The notes under the pieces: model-generated
Seen by the model: the letters and a program-made list of their open reading frames with translations, nothing else
Database searches by the model: none
What the model was told of the DNA's origin: nothing
Shown here: positions 10,379 through 22,716 of the stretch, piece after piece
Layout: each line of letters begins with the position of its first letter
How positions within the stretch are numbered: position 1 is the stretch's first letter
DNA from: Cristatella mucedo
Lineage: Eukaryota > Bryozoa > Phylactolaemata > Cristatellidae
Assembly: GCA_009760855.2 (NCBI GenBank)
Contig: WPIO01000464.1
Span: forward strand, 1 to 40,600
DNA length: 40,600 nucleotides
Reading direction: 5' to 3'
Program-made: the position numbers and the translations under genes

Positions 10379-13316
10379 GATTCCGCACAGCATGTGGCAG
10401 ATCGAGGGGCCTTGCTCACTATTACGATTCGCTCAGTCCCTGATCAGTCATGACCTTTGAAATAACCCAGTGAAGAGTTCAGAAGACCGATTTTTCAAAT
10501 TCTGGAAATGGAGCATGGATTTTCATTCAGAAGGGCAGAATTTTCGACATGCTTACAACTGGGTGAGACACATAGGATTTCCACGTTTAAGAGACAATCA
10601 GAAATTAATAAAAAAAAATGTAGCCAAAATCATCATGTTTTTTTACCCTAGGTCGATGGTTGTTTATCGAACTAAATTAGTGCAGAAAGTCGTCGTTGAT
10701 GACTTTCGGGCTTACATATACGGTCATTCTCACGTTGCCGTCTCGCTCGAGTTAGTGGAGGAGGAGAAATGCACCTCCTGTCCATCCCCTGTCTCTGCCA
10801 CTGGCTGCATGCACACAGATAACATACTTTTCATACCGAAGCGCGTTGCGATTCAATTGATAATCTGCCAACAGCCATGGGTTTTAACAAACGGTTTGTA
10901 TTGCATGCCATTTTAGGTTGCAAACCAACTCCTTGGCAAGCAATACAGAGACAGTGAGAAGTTGATTGAGTCATAGGTACAGTAATGAATGAAGTGAGTA
11001 GCGGAAAAAGAGCAGTCAAGTACGAGAGGGAATTGACTGCCGGAGTGAGTTGCAGGTGAAAACATTTATTGCCCAAAAATTGAAGGGAAACAGCTCCACA
11101 GTCGATGCCCTGCCGAGTGAAAGCCTATATCGTCTACTTAAAGAAGGGTAAGGATACATTTATTCGACAGACTGCCTGATTCCAAAAAGAGGCTGAGGCC
11201 AGTGCAAATTGTAGGTATGTTTGAAGGAGCCAAGACTCAATGAGACTTATGTTGCACATTCACAATATCTCTCTACTTTAGTCATTCAATTTGGAGCCAT
11301 CGTAGCTCTTTCTGCAAAGTAAATGCACGGCTGCACTTACTAGACTTTTTAACCAACCTTTTACCAGCATTCCGTCGCCAGCTTCTGAATACTTATAGCT
11401 TTTTTAGTAGCCAATGCGGACAGCTAACCAAGCAATTTTGATGATACAATTAGCATCAACCGAAGAATGATTGGTCTCACATGAATTGCTTGACGGGAAC
11501 CCCTGAAAGTCTTCCATTAACAAGATTATGTGACCGTAAGAGGGTCGGTAAATCGCATTATCAGGGTCAAGGATTTTGACGGGGTATCGGATAGCAACTG
11601 AGTAAAAGGACAAATCCTGCAAAAATCTTCAGGTTTCCATGTCGCCAAGCGATCTCCGATCATCGAAAGCTGTGCGCGACATTGCGAACTAAAAGAATGC
11701 GTCATGGGGTTGTGTGGACTAAAACACGACACCATCGGAAAAAGATTTTATCCCATAACGAAAAACAAATGAATCAAACTCTGCCTGGATATCTGGCAAA
11801 AAATAGTAGTTCTTGGGATATTATGAAGCAGACATATCATAAGCCATTGTTTTGAGAATCCTGCCACGTAGCAGCAGTGTCCCACAGTGACGCACTAATG
11901 GATTATCCTAAGGTCTAACAGAAAGGTTAGCTAAAGGTCAGCATGGATTGGCTTAAGGCAGCTCTCTAATGCCAGGCGGCTAAAAAAAATGCCTTTGAAT
12001 TTTAAAACTCATGTGCAATTTTGAGTTTGATTGCTTATTCTTGCTTTTGCTAAATAATGTATGCTTGGAAGTGACGATGTCATCTCTTTGGATTCATCAA
12101 CCACGGTGAAAAATTCCCATATCTTGTACGAATGCTACGTAGGAAAGGAGACCTATTCCTCTATGACGCGAGCCTCGGTTTACTCAGAAAGGATAGAATG
12201 CTGCATCACTTGCTCATCATTACCATTAGCATCAGTGTTGCCGACGCGTTTTGGCAAGCTTTGTTTTCCTAATACAATAGGCCCATGATTAATAGAATTG
12301 ACAACTCGCAGGGAGCAATATTATTGCTTCTAATTTCATTAGTATTTGTAGTTCAACAAACTACGATTGATGAGCTTGACTGTCTGCAGATGACCCTGCT
12401 GCTCGTGATATTTATCGCCGATCAAAATCTTTTTTCAATTTACCGAACCGGCTGTCTCGCAATTATTTCTCTCTCTTTTCTCTCACTTTTCTCTCGCTTA
12501 AAGTGTTCTCAAAAAAGGATACTGAGCTGATCAGACAAGCTCATTGGCTTTCTCAGCAGTGCCTTTAAAATTTCTACCGTTGTTTTGCAGGTCCTGGACT
12601 TTTAGCTGGTAAGAGCAACTCTGAAGCACAGTTGTTTTAAAGACACTGCACCGGACTGCTGTTAGGCTAACCCCATTTTTATTGATCAGTTTTGGTAACG
12701 TGAACGGCAGATCCACCCTGTGGTCTTATCCACAGTAGAGTTGGCTACCTAATAAGAACTCGTCAAATATGCATTCGCTCTCTTACCACAACGTAATTTG
12801 GCTCCAACACATTAGTGAAAATGTGAAGCATAAACAGAATGTATTTACAGCACTAAAGACTATAACTCAAGCTATCGGGACTGCTTAAGGGATAAAGCAC
12901 TGAGCTGATAACCTAAGCGTTGTACGATCACATCCCTCTCATAGTGAAATATTCCTGCAATCCTTATTTCTGTGCCTGCCCGTCTACAGCTCCATATTTT
13001 GAAATCATAAAAATTATAATTCCCTTTTTCCAGCTGTCTGACCTTTCACAGATACTTTTCTTGATACCTCATACTAAACTGTTTTTGAATTTTTGTCTGA
13101 ATTATGTCAAGCAATATACCATTATTATTTGGCAAGATGAACACTTAGCTACTGGTTTCCGTTTGGCTTTGGGATTACTAAACAATAAAAGCCATCACTA
13201 CATCAAAAATAGTCTTAGTCGTTCAAAGGGAATCAAAGGGCACGTTATATGGTGAAAAATACCACTACGAGCATATCGTAATATGCATGCAGCGTCGTGA
13301 AGTTTTAGCAGCTTAC

Positions 13317-13526
13317 TTTCAGAGCATTTTAGTACGTATGGCATGTTTGTTGAATTCCAGTTCCAAGCCAAGCTGCTGGTACATGTGCCCTGGCTAGAGC
13401 CTGAAGTTGCTGTGTAGCCTGTGTCACATTCTAAGCTCACTGTATCGCCAATTGAGTATGAGCTCTGAAGAGCTTTGTCAGAGGATGCCACAACTCCTGC
13501 TCCAACGCTGGGAGCTCTGCAAACGG
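13317..13526 (-). CDS. Sushi (CCP) module exon 5 of the visible array
   Basis: This 210-bp exon of 70 codons encodes one sushi module. The acceptor CCGTTGCAG lies just above 13526, and the donor GAAA|GTAAGC follows 13317. Both are phase 1. A second AG about 35 bases further upstream would give phase 2, so I chose the nearer one. Cysteines lie at AVC, LEC, GTC and LKC. CDTGY follows the second cysteine, and WNW stands between the third and fourth, overlapping an NST sequon. The spacing of the four cysteines is typical of the family. Upstream is the 18513-18716 exon and downstream the 4255-4455 exon. Confidence 0.88.
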
Positions 13527-15623
13527 CTGCAACGGTAGGAGTTCCGAAACGTAGGCTGCAGTTCAAAATGCGGGCTTACCTAGGTATGCAACAGATTTAT
13601 TACTTGTCTCTGCAATTTCGTTTATTTTAACTCTACCCCAGGTTTTTAACTGTGTATGGATATTGAAGAGGAACTTGCCTTACAGCAAGCAGGTCAGGTT
13701 CGTCATTACCCTTTCTGTTTTGCTACTCCCTTCCGATTAAAAATTACCCGAAAGCTTAAAATAAATTTTATGTTATCTGACTAGCACTTCATTAGTACAA
13801 ATAAAATTGCATCCTCATTTTCATACTTTTAGTAAGGCTATTTTGAAAATTTTGGCATATCTGGAGGATTTAAAATTGCTTAATTTCAAGTTTTAGGTTT
13901 TTATTTAACTTGTATGAAAATCTTCGCTTAACGCGATCCAAATTCTTGCAGTCTTATATCTTTAATTATTACTGGCTCTAGGTTGTCTAGATTAAAAGGA
14001 GCTATTTTTACTAAAGAATAGTAAACTTAGACTGACTAAAAATTCAAAGTTTGACTCATTAAAGGTTTTGTGCTTGAAGATTTTTGGTTTAGAAGAATCT
14101 TCCCTAATTCTAATTTGCAAATAGAATACATGTTAACACACATTAGGTGAAACTATTTAAGTGTATATGCATAATTATTTTAGTTTTTTGACTAGCTCTA
14201 GGGACATTTTCAAAAATACTTGTGGCAACTAGTAAGGTGGTCCACAGAGATATGGAAAAATTAACTTTATTTTAATTTAAATTTGAAGATGCTAAGCGAG
14301 TCCAATATATCAATTATAAATATTGTTAAGTTTCATATCATGTTGTCAATATTTAGAGGTTGCAAACAGTTTCTGAAGTTCTAACTTGCATGCAATTTTG
14401 CTTTAGGTCAATCAAAAATCTTTCACTGTTAGTTTACTTTTAAGTTCTGGAATAATGTTTAGTAAGTATCTCCAATGTTTGATGTCAAAGTTGCTATCAG
14501 AAGTCCATTAAATCTGACATTATGTTTGCAGAACTGCATAGCTGCAGAGGTTAAAAAGTTTGTTCAAAGAAAAAATGATAAATTCTATAATTTGCATTGC
14601 TTTATTAAAGTTGAACTACAGCTGACATATTGAATACTTGATTCATGTAATAAAACTTACAGAGTTGAGTTAATTTAGAATTAAACACTTAATAACACTA
14701 CTTAATATTGTATAGTACTTTATTATTTCGATAGCTTAAAGTTATTTAAAATACCTTTGACAAACCTCATAACAATAATGCATATTATATAATATGAAAG
14801 AATATGTTAGCTCAATTTGGTTACAGCGATCACCTTTGCGAAATATGCCCATTTTTAAAACTACTAACGTTTTAATGTTTTTTGCTTCAGTTGTCACTGG
14901 TTTGAAGTGGGCACCACCACAACTAAAAATGATAAAACAATGAAGATAAGGTATCAGTCTCAAGTATGGCTGATCAGAGCACTAGTGTCTAACTGGAGCC
15001 AAACTAATAAGTTGGTCTTACTTCAAGAGATTTCTTTAGTCTTCTGCTGCTATCACCACAGAGACCTGAACGTTTTGTTGAAAGAAAGTGCCAGGGTAAC
15101 AGCTCAAAGAGTTCCCTCAGTTTTGGAGAAAGCCGGTATCGCAACTGCCTATCGGCACGATTTATTTAAGCGATATTTGAAAATTTCCATGGTGAGGGCT
15201 CGAATGGCAAGGGCTCGAAAAGCAAAAAAATTTGGTTATGTTTCCTAAATAAAAAAGTAGGTGGACTTTTCCAAATTTTTGAGCCGGATTTTGGATATTG
15301 CTCACCACAATGCACAAGATTAATCAAAATCCCTAAAGGTCGGGCATTCTTGACTGTTCAGAAAGAAGGCAGAAAGGCCTACACAGCAGGAGTAGATACA
15401 GTTATGAATCTGAAAGTGGAATAAAAGTGAGACAGGAAAGGAGGAAGATAGGTGCATAAAATTAAAGAAAGACAGGGAAGTTCTAACCAGTAAGGTTCCA
15501 TTACTGCTGAGCAGTAGAGCTTAGATACACGTAAGGAAGAGCCATTTTCTGTACGAGATTCAAAAACCATCATAACCTAAGTTAAGCGAAAGTACTTTAA
15601 TTACAAAACCTGTGGCGGAGCTT

Positions 15624-15697
15624 TGGATTGAACTGAAATAACAGACACCACGACATTCAGGATTTGCTACTGATTCGTAGCTCTATATGTTGGGCCA
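15624..15697 (-). mobile_element. Weak tRNA-like fragment
   Basis: On the minus strand TGGCCCAACATATAGAGC (15697-15680) resembles an A box, and GTTCAATCC (15632-15624) matches a B box. The spacing of 65 bases is long. This may be a decayed SINE head, and chance is possible. Confidence 0.25.
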
Positions 15698-16131
15698 CGA
15701 TGCAGCATCAGGAGGAGTTCAAAATAGACCTGAGAAATAAATTCAACGTTAGTTGCTCAGTGGGACGGAAAGCTTGTGCCTGACATTACTGAAAGGCAAA
15801 GGTTGATATACTGTCCGCTATTATATCCAGAGTAAAAACAGATCAACTGTTTTTGGAAGTTCCAAAAATTACTTCGAGCACCAGAGAAGCACAGGCAGTT
15901 GCTATAATACGATGTCTGCATGTCTCGAATTTTTCTGAGATTCTCAAAGGTTCATTTTAGGCGCAAATGCTAGAAACATGAGTCAGTGTACACGTGCATG
16001 CAGTCCGATTCAAAAAACTCTTGACCGTGAACTATTAAATCATTCACGTAGGCATAACATTATGGAAATTGTAGCTGAGGTCTTTTCTATAATGAAATCA
16101 GCTACCTCCACAAGTCCAGATATTCTATTGT

Positions 16132-16395
16132 TTAAGGCACTCCAACAATATTAATCGTCTTAATGAAGCGTCCTAATGAATAAAGCAGCTGGCCATCGTC
16201 ACATGACCATCCCTGGTAGTACCACTGCATTTGTATACACCAATGCCCCTGAGAACTGCTCATTTGGGAGTTGCCGCCACCTGTTCGAAGTCTCATAAGT
16301 TTAGCAGTAGTTACATTCTCTGGTCGCCTATCAATGCAGACACAATTGCTTAGGTTAGGATCATATATGCAGGCATTTGAATATTTTTCACTGAT
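16132..16395 (-). other. Cys- and Trp-rich open frame of 87 codons, unrecognised
   Basis: The minus-strand frame is open from after a TGA to a TAA at 16134-16132. Its composition is unusual: five cysteines and three tryptophans, with the core GHWCIQMQWYYQGWSC, and upstream NACIYDPNLSNCVC. This looks more like a disulfide-rich extracellular segment than random AT-rich DNA. It has no phase-1 splice pair that would make it an exon of the sushi gene, and it does not match sushi spacing. It may be a fragment of another gene, a transposon remnant or chance. Confidence 0.2.
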
Positions 16396-17519
16396 TCAGC
16401 CCAGTCACAGAGTATAAAGTGCTTGCATACCTCCGTTGATTGTAGGGGATATTTTCTCGATAGCTCAATCAGTTCTAAACGGAGTGTTTTGAATGAAAGC
16501 CTTTATTCTTTCAGTGTAATTACAAGATTTTTTTATTATAACAACCACGAATATTCTTGGAGTAATTGATATTTTTAAATTAACTTACACATATAAAAAT
16601 ATGCTTAAGTGTTACTAGCATTGAATTACATCCGACAAGTCTTTCACAAAATTCCCAGCTTTAGCCTCCTTTTCCACGTCACCTGCATTTAGGACCGCAT
16701 ATCTGCTGAAGCAGATCCGATTCCGATTCAAGCCTGTAATATCTGATCTTCATCCCGACTCACGTGTTCAGGTGACTATGCCACCAGAAATAAATTGAAT
16801 CAATCGTGAACCTGTAGTGATTATTCGAAGTCCTCTGTAGCTACATTATGGCTATGTCATTTCAACAGATTTATACATGTTCAATATGTGTACATAAAAT
16901 GCAATGCTGGGCAGTGCTCTACCTTCATTTTGTTGGTAATAACTAATTCTGAGAATTAGTTAAACCTTTTCTTTGCTTCTCAAAAAATTAAAATAGGCAA
17001 ACAATATTTTTGTTCCCTTTGACGTTCGGTATGAAAAGCTTTTCAATCAGTCAGATTTATGTATATTTTTACATCCCTCCGAATTTCTCGCTGCCAGATA
17101 CGACAATGCGATTGTTCAAAATTAGACAATTTATTGTTATGCATGCGATTAAGTTCAATCTTTATACGTTGCAGTTTTTGGGTCACTGGTAAGACAGAGC
17201 TTAAGTTAAAACGTTTAATACGTTAAAGTAACTGTTTAATGGCTGTATTTCAGTCACGAAGCACCGTTCAAGACATTGTATAACCCATTGGGTTGCACCA
17301 ATTTTACAAATGAATTATTCCCAAATGCTGTTTTTTCAGTATGAAGCTCCAAAAAGTGTCATTAGCGGGAAAAGATCCGGCTATCTCTGAATTATGAGTC
17401 TAGTACTCAATCAATTGAACTTCCGTTACTAATTTCCAATCAGAGCCCTCGACAAACAGATTTCACGCCTTGGGTTATGCGATAATAGTGGTTAAAGCAC
17501 TAGGAATGTATATCACCAG

Positions 17520-17521
<2 letters not shown>

Positions 17522-17574
<53 letters not shown>

Positions 17575-17583
17575 ATATATATG

Positions 17584-17619
<36 letters not shown>

Positions 17620-17692
17620 TGTATGTATGTATGTATGTATGTATGTATGTATGTATGTATGTATGTATGTGTGTATGTGTGTGTATATGCGT
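17522..17692. repeat. AT dinucleotide and ATGT tetranucleotide microsatellite
   Basis: About 48 bases of AT are followed by a mixed GTGTATAT stretch, then roughly 25 units of ATGT, and finally GTGT variants. It produces long open frames on both strands (Tyr-Ile-Tyr-Ile and Cys-Met-Tyr-Val repeats), which are artefacts. Confidence 0.98.
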
Positions 17693-18287
17693 AGCCCTCT
17701 AGACTGTAGCATTTAAAGCTCTCGGAGCCGATTGGCCATTAAACATATCATTGCATATGCTGTTTATTCTTACCATTACCTAACCATATTGGATAGCAAC
17801 ATGTGGCTTACAGATAGTGGCTGACTGCCGCTGCTTTCTCATTGGACGAGCAGAAATCAGAATTCAGAATGCAGGCTCACTTATCTCCGAGATATGCCAT
17901 TAAAAAGCCGTGATATATTGAGCTCATGCGATCCGATAGTCCTTCTATCCTCATACCTCCACTTGGACTATAGTTGGCTATTTAATGCTTGCAATATCCA
18001 AGGTCTGCGAGATTTTCTTACTGATTATGGAATACAGCGTGATTCTTGAAACTTTCTGACTTTAACCAACTGGTTTCGCTGGCCGAAAAAGTTATCACTG
18101 AAATTGCATTGTTAGAGAATTTGCATCATACGTCATTACGGGCAATCGCTTATGGCGTCTTGTCATACTCAGTGATACTTTTTTGCATGTAAAAATACGT
18201 GCGGTACGTCATAATTCTCCTTTCGTTCTACAAGAAAAACTTGATGATCCATCAAAGTAGTTCATCAATTGACTCGTGCTTCTAGCT

Positions 18288-18473
18288 CAGTGAATCTCAA
18301 TCTGTGGATCGCGACTCTTTTGAAGGGTTGAACGTCCCTTTCAAATTGGTCGCTCATGATCATTAGAAAACATGCATTTTCTCATTTTGCACACAATAAT
18401 TTTATGGTTGGGGTCGATACAGTATGAGGAACTGATTAAAGGGTCGCGGCATTTTGAAGGTTGAGAACAACTG
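18288..18473. mobile_element. hAT non-autonomous element (MITE), SPIN-like
   Basis: This 186-bp element has hAT-type ends: it starts CAGTGAATCTCAATCTGTGG and ends GAAGGTTGAGAACAACTG, which are imperfect inverted repeats. The flanks are TTCTAGCT (18280-18287) and TTCTAGGG (18474-18481), an imperfect 8-bp target duplication with six matches and the TCTAG core liked by hAT transposases. Interior blocks such as GGATCGCGACTC, TTTTATGGTTGGGGTC, TATGAGGAACTG and AAAGGGTCGCGGCATT recall the SPIN group as I remember it. It has no coding capacity. It sits in the intron directly after the donor of the 18513-18716 exon. Confidence 0.88.
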
Positions 18474-18512
18474 TTCTAGGGGCTACATTTTTGTAGTCAC
18501 ACGCTTATGTAC

Positions 18513-18716
18513 CTTTTGCATAGCATCTCAGTCTGGAATTATCCTTCCAATTCCATCCGCCATAACCGTTGTCCACCTGACAGTTCGGTGTAGTGTCTCC
18601 ACCTGCTGATACGTAGCCTTCTGCACAATCAACTGTTACGCCCTGAGAAGCCGTATATGGCTCTGTTCCTTTTGTCACCACCACGTTGGCTGCTAATGGT
18701 GGAGGTGTCGTACAGC
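18513..18716 (-). CDS. Sushi (CCP) module exon 4 of the visible array
   Basis: This 204-bp exon of 68 codons encodes one sushi module. The acceptor CACCCTTAG has a good pyrimidine tract (CTCTCTCACCC) and lies just above 18716. The donor AAAAG|GTACAT follows 18513. Both are phase 1. Cysteines lie at LGC, VDC, PNC and LRC. CAEGYV follows the second cysteine, and GGWNW stands between the third and fourth. No complete N-glycosylation sequon is present. The spacing from the third to the fourth cysteine (18 residues) is slightly longer than in the sister modules. Upstream is the 22504-22716 exon. Confidence 0.88.
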
Positions 18717-21700
18717 CTAAGGGTGAGAGAGTATTTTTCGCGTATACATCAGAGTTCAAATGAAACCTTATATTCAGCATGCTATACTTGATCCGCCTAG
18801 ACGTAAAGCAAGCTAAGCGAAAAGGCGGTGTACAAATACTGTAAATGAGCAGTCAATTTGGTTATCAGATAATATGGACAGTTCCAGCATGCATAAGCAC
18901 TTAGAGACCAATCTGAATTGATGTTATCAGAAGCAGGTAGAGTTTCAGCTTCTACTTTAAATCTACGTTTACGAATGGTATCAGAACTTCTTCTAAATTT
19001 CTTGTAAACTGGCAAAAAGTTTTACTGTGCAGTGAAATTAGGGAAATCAATACAAATTCCGTGACGTTAAAAAGCCAATACGGAAATTGGATTTAATAAC
19101 AAATAATGGTTTTGTTTAGAGCAATAAACTACTTTCTTCTACGATTAGTCGGTAAAAATAGGGACCGAGCGTAGCAATCAGGTATCATGTAGACATTAAA
19201 GTTCGGGCTATCACACGTCAGTTTCTTGCCAGCCACCCGAAGCCGATGCAAATCATCGATCCGCGACTTCTGTCAGTCAACGGAATATGCAAGCAGCACT
19301 TTCTACATCAATTTTTTTTCTAATTATGATTGGAGATTAGGCTTGTCCTTGCCTCATAACTGACTTTTAAAAAGCGTCTTCAAACAGTTTTGTTCACACC
19401 AAGGTTCATATGCTTCATTTTGCCGTTTTTAAATAATTGTTGAATTAACAGCTTGGATATCACCACAGATAGTTCTACAACATCACCATTAATAAATCTG
19501 TGGAAGAAATAAACCAATGTGAAATTTAATTTAAGTCTGTACGTATGTGAGTGAGTTCAGTTGATTGAAGTTTGATAATTCGCTATGGCTCACTTTTCCC
19601 TAACGATGTCTTTTTATTAATAGAACAATGAAATGCATTCCTATAGCTGAAATTAAAAATTCAAGTAGAAAATAACACATGTTTGAAGTATGTGCGTTCT
19701 TCCGAGCTCACTAGCTTTATTAGTGTGAGCTCAGGCCCGGCTTGCTAAGCTAGATTAAAGCACAGAGTGATTTCTAACGCGTGTCGGCTAATTTATACGT
19801 ACTGCATCTGGAAGAAAAACGAAACTCGGAGCTTATGCTAGGCAATCAGGTTTTGTGCTGAAGCTCTGTCATCATAATCCTTGGAGCATGCTAAATCCAA
19901 GGGATAGCTAAGGACAGTGGGGAAAATAAATGTATGCGGAAACGTGGTGGAGGAAGTTGGATTTTTAATTATTAAAGCAGAGGCCGACTAGTTATCTTTC
20001 TGGCACCAATGTACTTAAATAAGCGTTTTCCGAACAAATGTTTCTGTTAATTTATTGACAACGGCAGAAACAGCATGGGTCAGCCAAGCCAGGCAGCCGT
20101 TGCCTGGCCACCACATGTCCTACCAAAACCAAGTATCTCACTTTGCTTGAATTATTGAAACCGTTCCTGTCCCCGAAGTCTCAGCGGCAGCAAGCGTCTG
20201 GATTGCATTGAGCGATTAAACGTTCAATTACTCTGTGCTAAAAGTCAGTAACTTACAAGTTTGGTCCTAATTACAAGAAATTATTAAAAAATGGCCAAGT
20301 CATTGGCGTAATAATTTAACAATAGAATTTTGAGAAAACATCTACCGTTGGTATCTCTATATGCTGGAGAATTTTAATATCATTTGACAACATAATTGGA
20401 AACCAAGTACTGCCAGAGGCAGAATTAAGCAATGAACGCATACTACTTCACGCTAAGCAATTCTGGATTGCCTCAAGAATTTGAAAAAACTCGAGTTAGC
20501 AAAGTAATTGGGGCTGCTTTTCTCATTTGCATTAGAAATTACGCCAACGCTGTAGAACAGAATAGAAGACAAGATTCGAATTCTTTGAGAATTCGTTGAG
20601 AATGTGTGCCATTATGTCACCCGTGCTGTTTCTCCTTTCGATTATTGATTTCCGATTATACTGAGGTTCGAGGCGTCGCTACGAGAAGCTTCTGAATAAC
20701 ATGGTAATTATCTTTGAATTTTGTCTGCATTACCTAGCATGCTACGATTTCAATTAACACATCAATTTTATTGGAAAATTTATTCCGAGAGTCACAATCG
20801 GTTCGTGATTGTTCCTGCAGGGAAAGCCTGGAGCTCGCTCGCTGTTATCGAGACACTTTTCTTTTGAGCTTCGGCACTTGCTGTCAAAGAGAAATAAATA
20901 CAACTTCACTTGCATAAACTCTACAATCTGTGAGTTTCACCTTCTGAATCACAGTGTGCTCACGCTCACAAGCCCCGAAGTAGTGTGATTCTCTCCAGCT
21001 GTGATCCAGTGTTCCCTAAGCGACTTGATCTGCCAATGAGCTCACTAGAAGTATGGCAGTGGAATATTAAAGCATTGGCGTTTAACGTTTAACTTTTAAA
21101 AGTGAGTTTGCACACGAACCAAATTTAGGCGCAAGTGTGCAGATGTGTTTTCGCAAAGCATAATGCTATTAGGCTGTCAGCCTGTTTTTGTATGACTGGC
21201 CAATAACTAGGTCCTAGCTCGTGAAAGCGCATAGAGGTTATTCTTCTTGTATATCTAAACACTGACATTTGAACATAAATACGCAACCCTTATTAGTAGG
21301 AAAGAGCGAATAGGGACAGTGCGGCAGAGTAAATTGGCTTTATTTCTACCTATGAGACTTCGACGAGAGAGCTAGCCAGAGTATCGCTTTAAGGTGCTCA
21401 CACAACACCCATTCAAGGATTCCCACAGGATTCCCGATTCGAGACTGATTCCTGTTTATTATTCAAAGAGTCGTACCTTGTAGAAGTTTGCTAACATCGT
21501 TCATGAGATGTTGATATTTGATAAGCTAGACTAGAATTCATGTACAGCTAAAACGTATCATATACCAGTCTTCGATCAGTACTACGGCTCAGACAGGCAT
21601 AGTATGGGTGCAACTTTATCTATCAATCCAGTATTAAAAGCTAAAAGCGCCGAATGAAAAGGATATACAAGTCAACAAAACTTGACACGATTTACTTCGA

Positions 21701-22503
21701 TGAGAAATGAAACTTTGAAGAACAATCGCCCTATTCATCGTGGAAATTAAGCAGTGGGTGTACAAATGTTCGCCCCGTTTTTGCACTGATACTGATTTTA
21801 CCGTGGAACAAGGAAAAGGTATTAGAAGTACTCGTTTCTTTTGATTTTCTTCCACTCATCCAAATTATTGCCCTCATGAAATTAACAGGCTGTAATCTAC
21901 TTTTAAGAATGCACTTCTTTCATAAATCTATATTTATTCCCAAAAGTTATAATGTCGTGAAGTCACTGTGATAGGCGACGAGAATGAGTGCTAAGTAAAC
22001 GCTTATCGGCTTGAATGAAGGCTAATTCTATGAAAAATATAATTTTCATGGTAATATTTTGTACAAGATATTTTTTTCTTCATAAGATCTGTAAATGTAT
22101 TCTCTTTGAATTTTCAGTGGGTTAGTAAAAACTGCTAAGAAGCGTCCGTAGGCTATTTTTTCTTGGAGGTTTAGGGATTCCAAAAGTGCAAAACAATAAA
22201 GTCAACAAATTAACTGGCTAGGTTATCCGTGGATTCCTCATTTTTCAACAAGGTGAATGTGAGGAGGGAAATCTTACATGAAAATAATTACTGACACATA
22301 TTTTGCAGCTGGGATTTCTTGAAGTAGCACTGACTTTAAATCAAACATTTTTTTAGGGATTTGTGGGGTACGCCATCAAATAGAGGTGCAATGAAGCAAG
22401 CGGTAATCCGTTTCCACAACTTTACGTACATAGCCATAATTTTCTTACGTGCATGCATACTTTGGAAATTGCTAGAACTGCTAAATACTTGGAGATTGTA
22501 TAC
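18717..22503 (-). other. Intron, 3787 bp
   Basis: This complete intron is the one least burdened with repeats. Small perfect inverted repeats occur, for example GAGCTCAC at 19704-19711 with GTGAGCTC at 19725-19732. I recognise no transposon, RNA gene or exon here. Confidence 0.6.
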
Positions 22504-22716
22504 CTTTTTCACATTGTATTTGAGAGTTTCCATTCCAAGACCAGTCTCCAGTTGACTGGCATGTAGCTAGATTACTGCCACCTACTTGAACGTATCCATT
22601 TCCACAAACGATCACTACCGAAGTGCCTCTCGTATATTTCACGTTCTTTCCGTAATTGTAATTCGAAGATTGTAGTACGTCAAAGACTCCATTTGACCAG
22701 GAATTGTCACTACAAT
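22504..22716 (-). CDS. Sushi (CCP) module exon 3 of the visible array (no Met)
   Basis: This 213-bp exon of 71 codons encodes one complete sushi module and contains no methionine, so start-codon-based ORF finding misses it. Cysteines lie at the start (DCSDNSW), then VIVC, LATC and IQC. CGNGYV follows the second, and WSW stands between the third and fourth. It is phase 1 at both ends, like its neighbours. The donor AAAAAG|GTATAC follows 22504. The acceptor just above 22716 ends in AAAG, where A at position -3 is uncommon, but upstream CTCTCT gives a short pyrimidine tract and no other AG keeps the phase. The first-to-second cysteine spacing is the longest of the array. I identified it by frame, cysteines, Trp and matching phase. 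Confidence 0.87.

Larger units (their letters stand above)
4456..13316 (-). other. Intron, 8861 bp
   Basis: This is the longest complete intron visible. It holds the GC-rich block at 5.15-6.48 kb, the 77-bp AT-rich tandem at 6.67-6.84 kb, two tRNA-like pieces near 7.4 and 7.8 kb and a 13-bp tandem at 10.33 kb. I looked for further sushi exons by their Gly-Tyr and Trp-x-Trp signatures and found none. The stretches 7.9-10.3 kb and 10.4-13.3 kb contain open frames of up to 148 codons, none of which I recognise. Confidence 0.6.
13527..18512 (-). other. Intron, 4986 bp
   Basis: This complete intron is AT-rich between 13.6 and 14.9 kb, where I see nothing. It also holds a weak tRNA-like piece at 15.6 kb, an unexplained Cys- and Trp-rich open frame at 16.1-16.4 kb, a large AT/ATGT microsatellite at 17.5 kb and a SPIN-like hAT element that ends 38 bases from the donor. 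Confidence 0.6.

Noticed and set aside
10470-10916. The longest open frame, 148 codons on the plus strand
   Set aside because: No recognisable motif, no splice context, ordinary composition. In 40 kb of AT-rich DNA one frame of this size is expected by chance.
14907-15248. A frame of 113 codons with a basic C-terminus (MVRARMARARKAKKFGYVS)
   Set aside because: I considered a processed pseudogene of a basic protein such as a ribosomal protein, but could match it to no family, and no poly-A tract of convincing length follows.
17470-17712. Frames with repeated Tyr-Ile and Cys-Met-Tyr-Val on both strands
   Set aside because: Pure translations of the AT/ATGT microsatellite.
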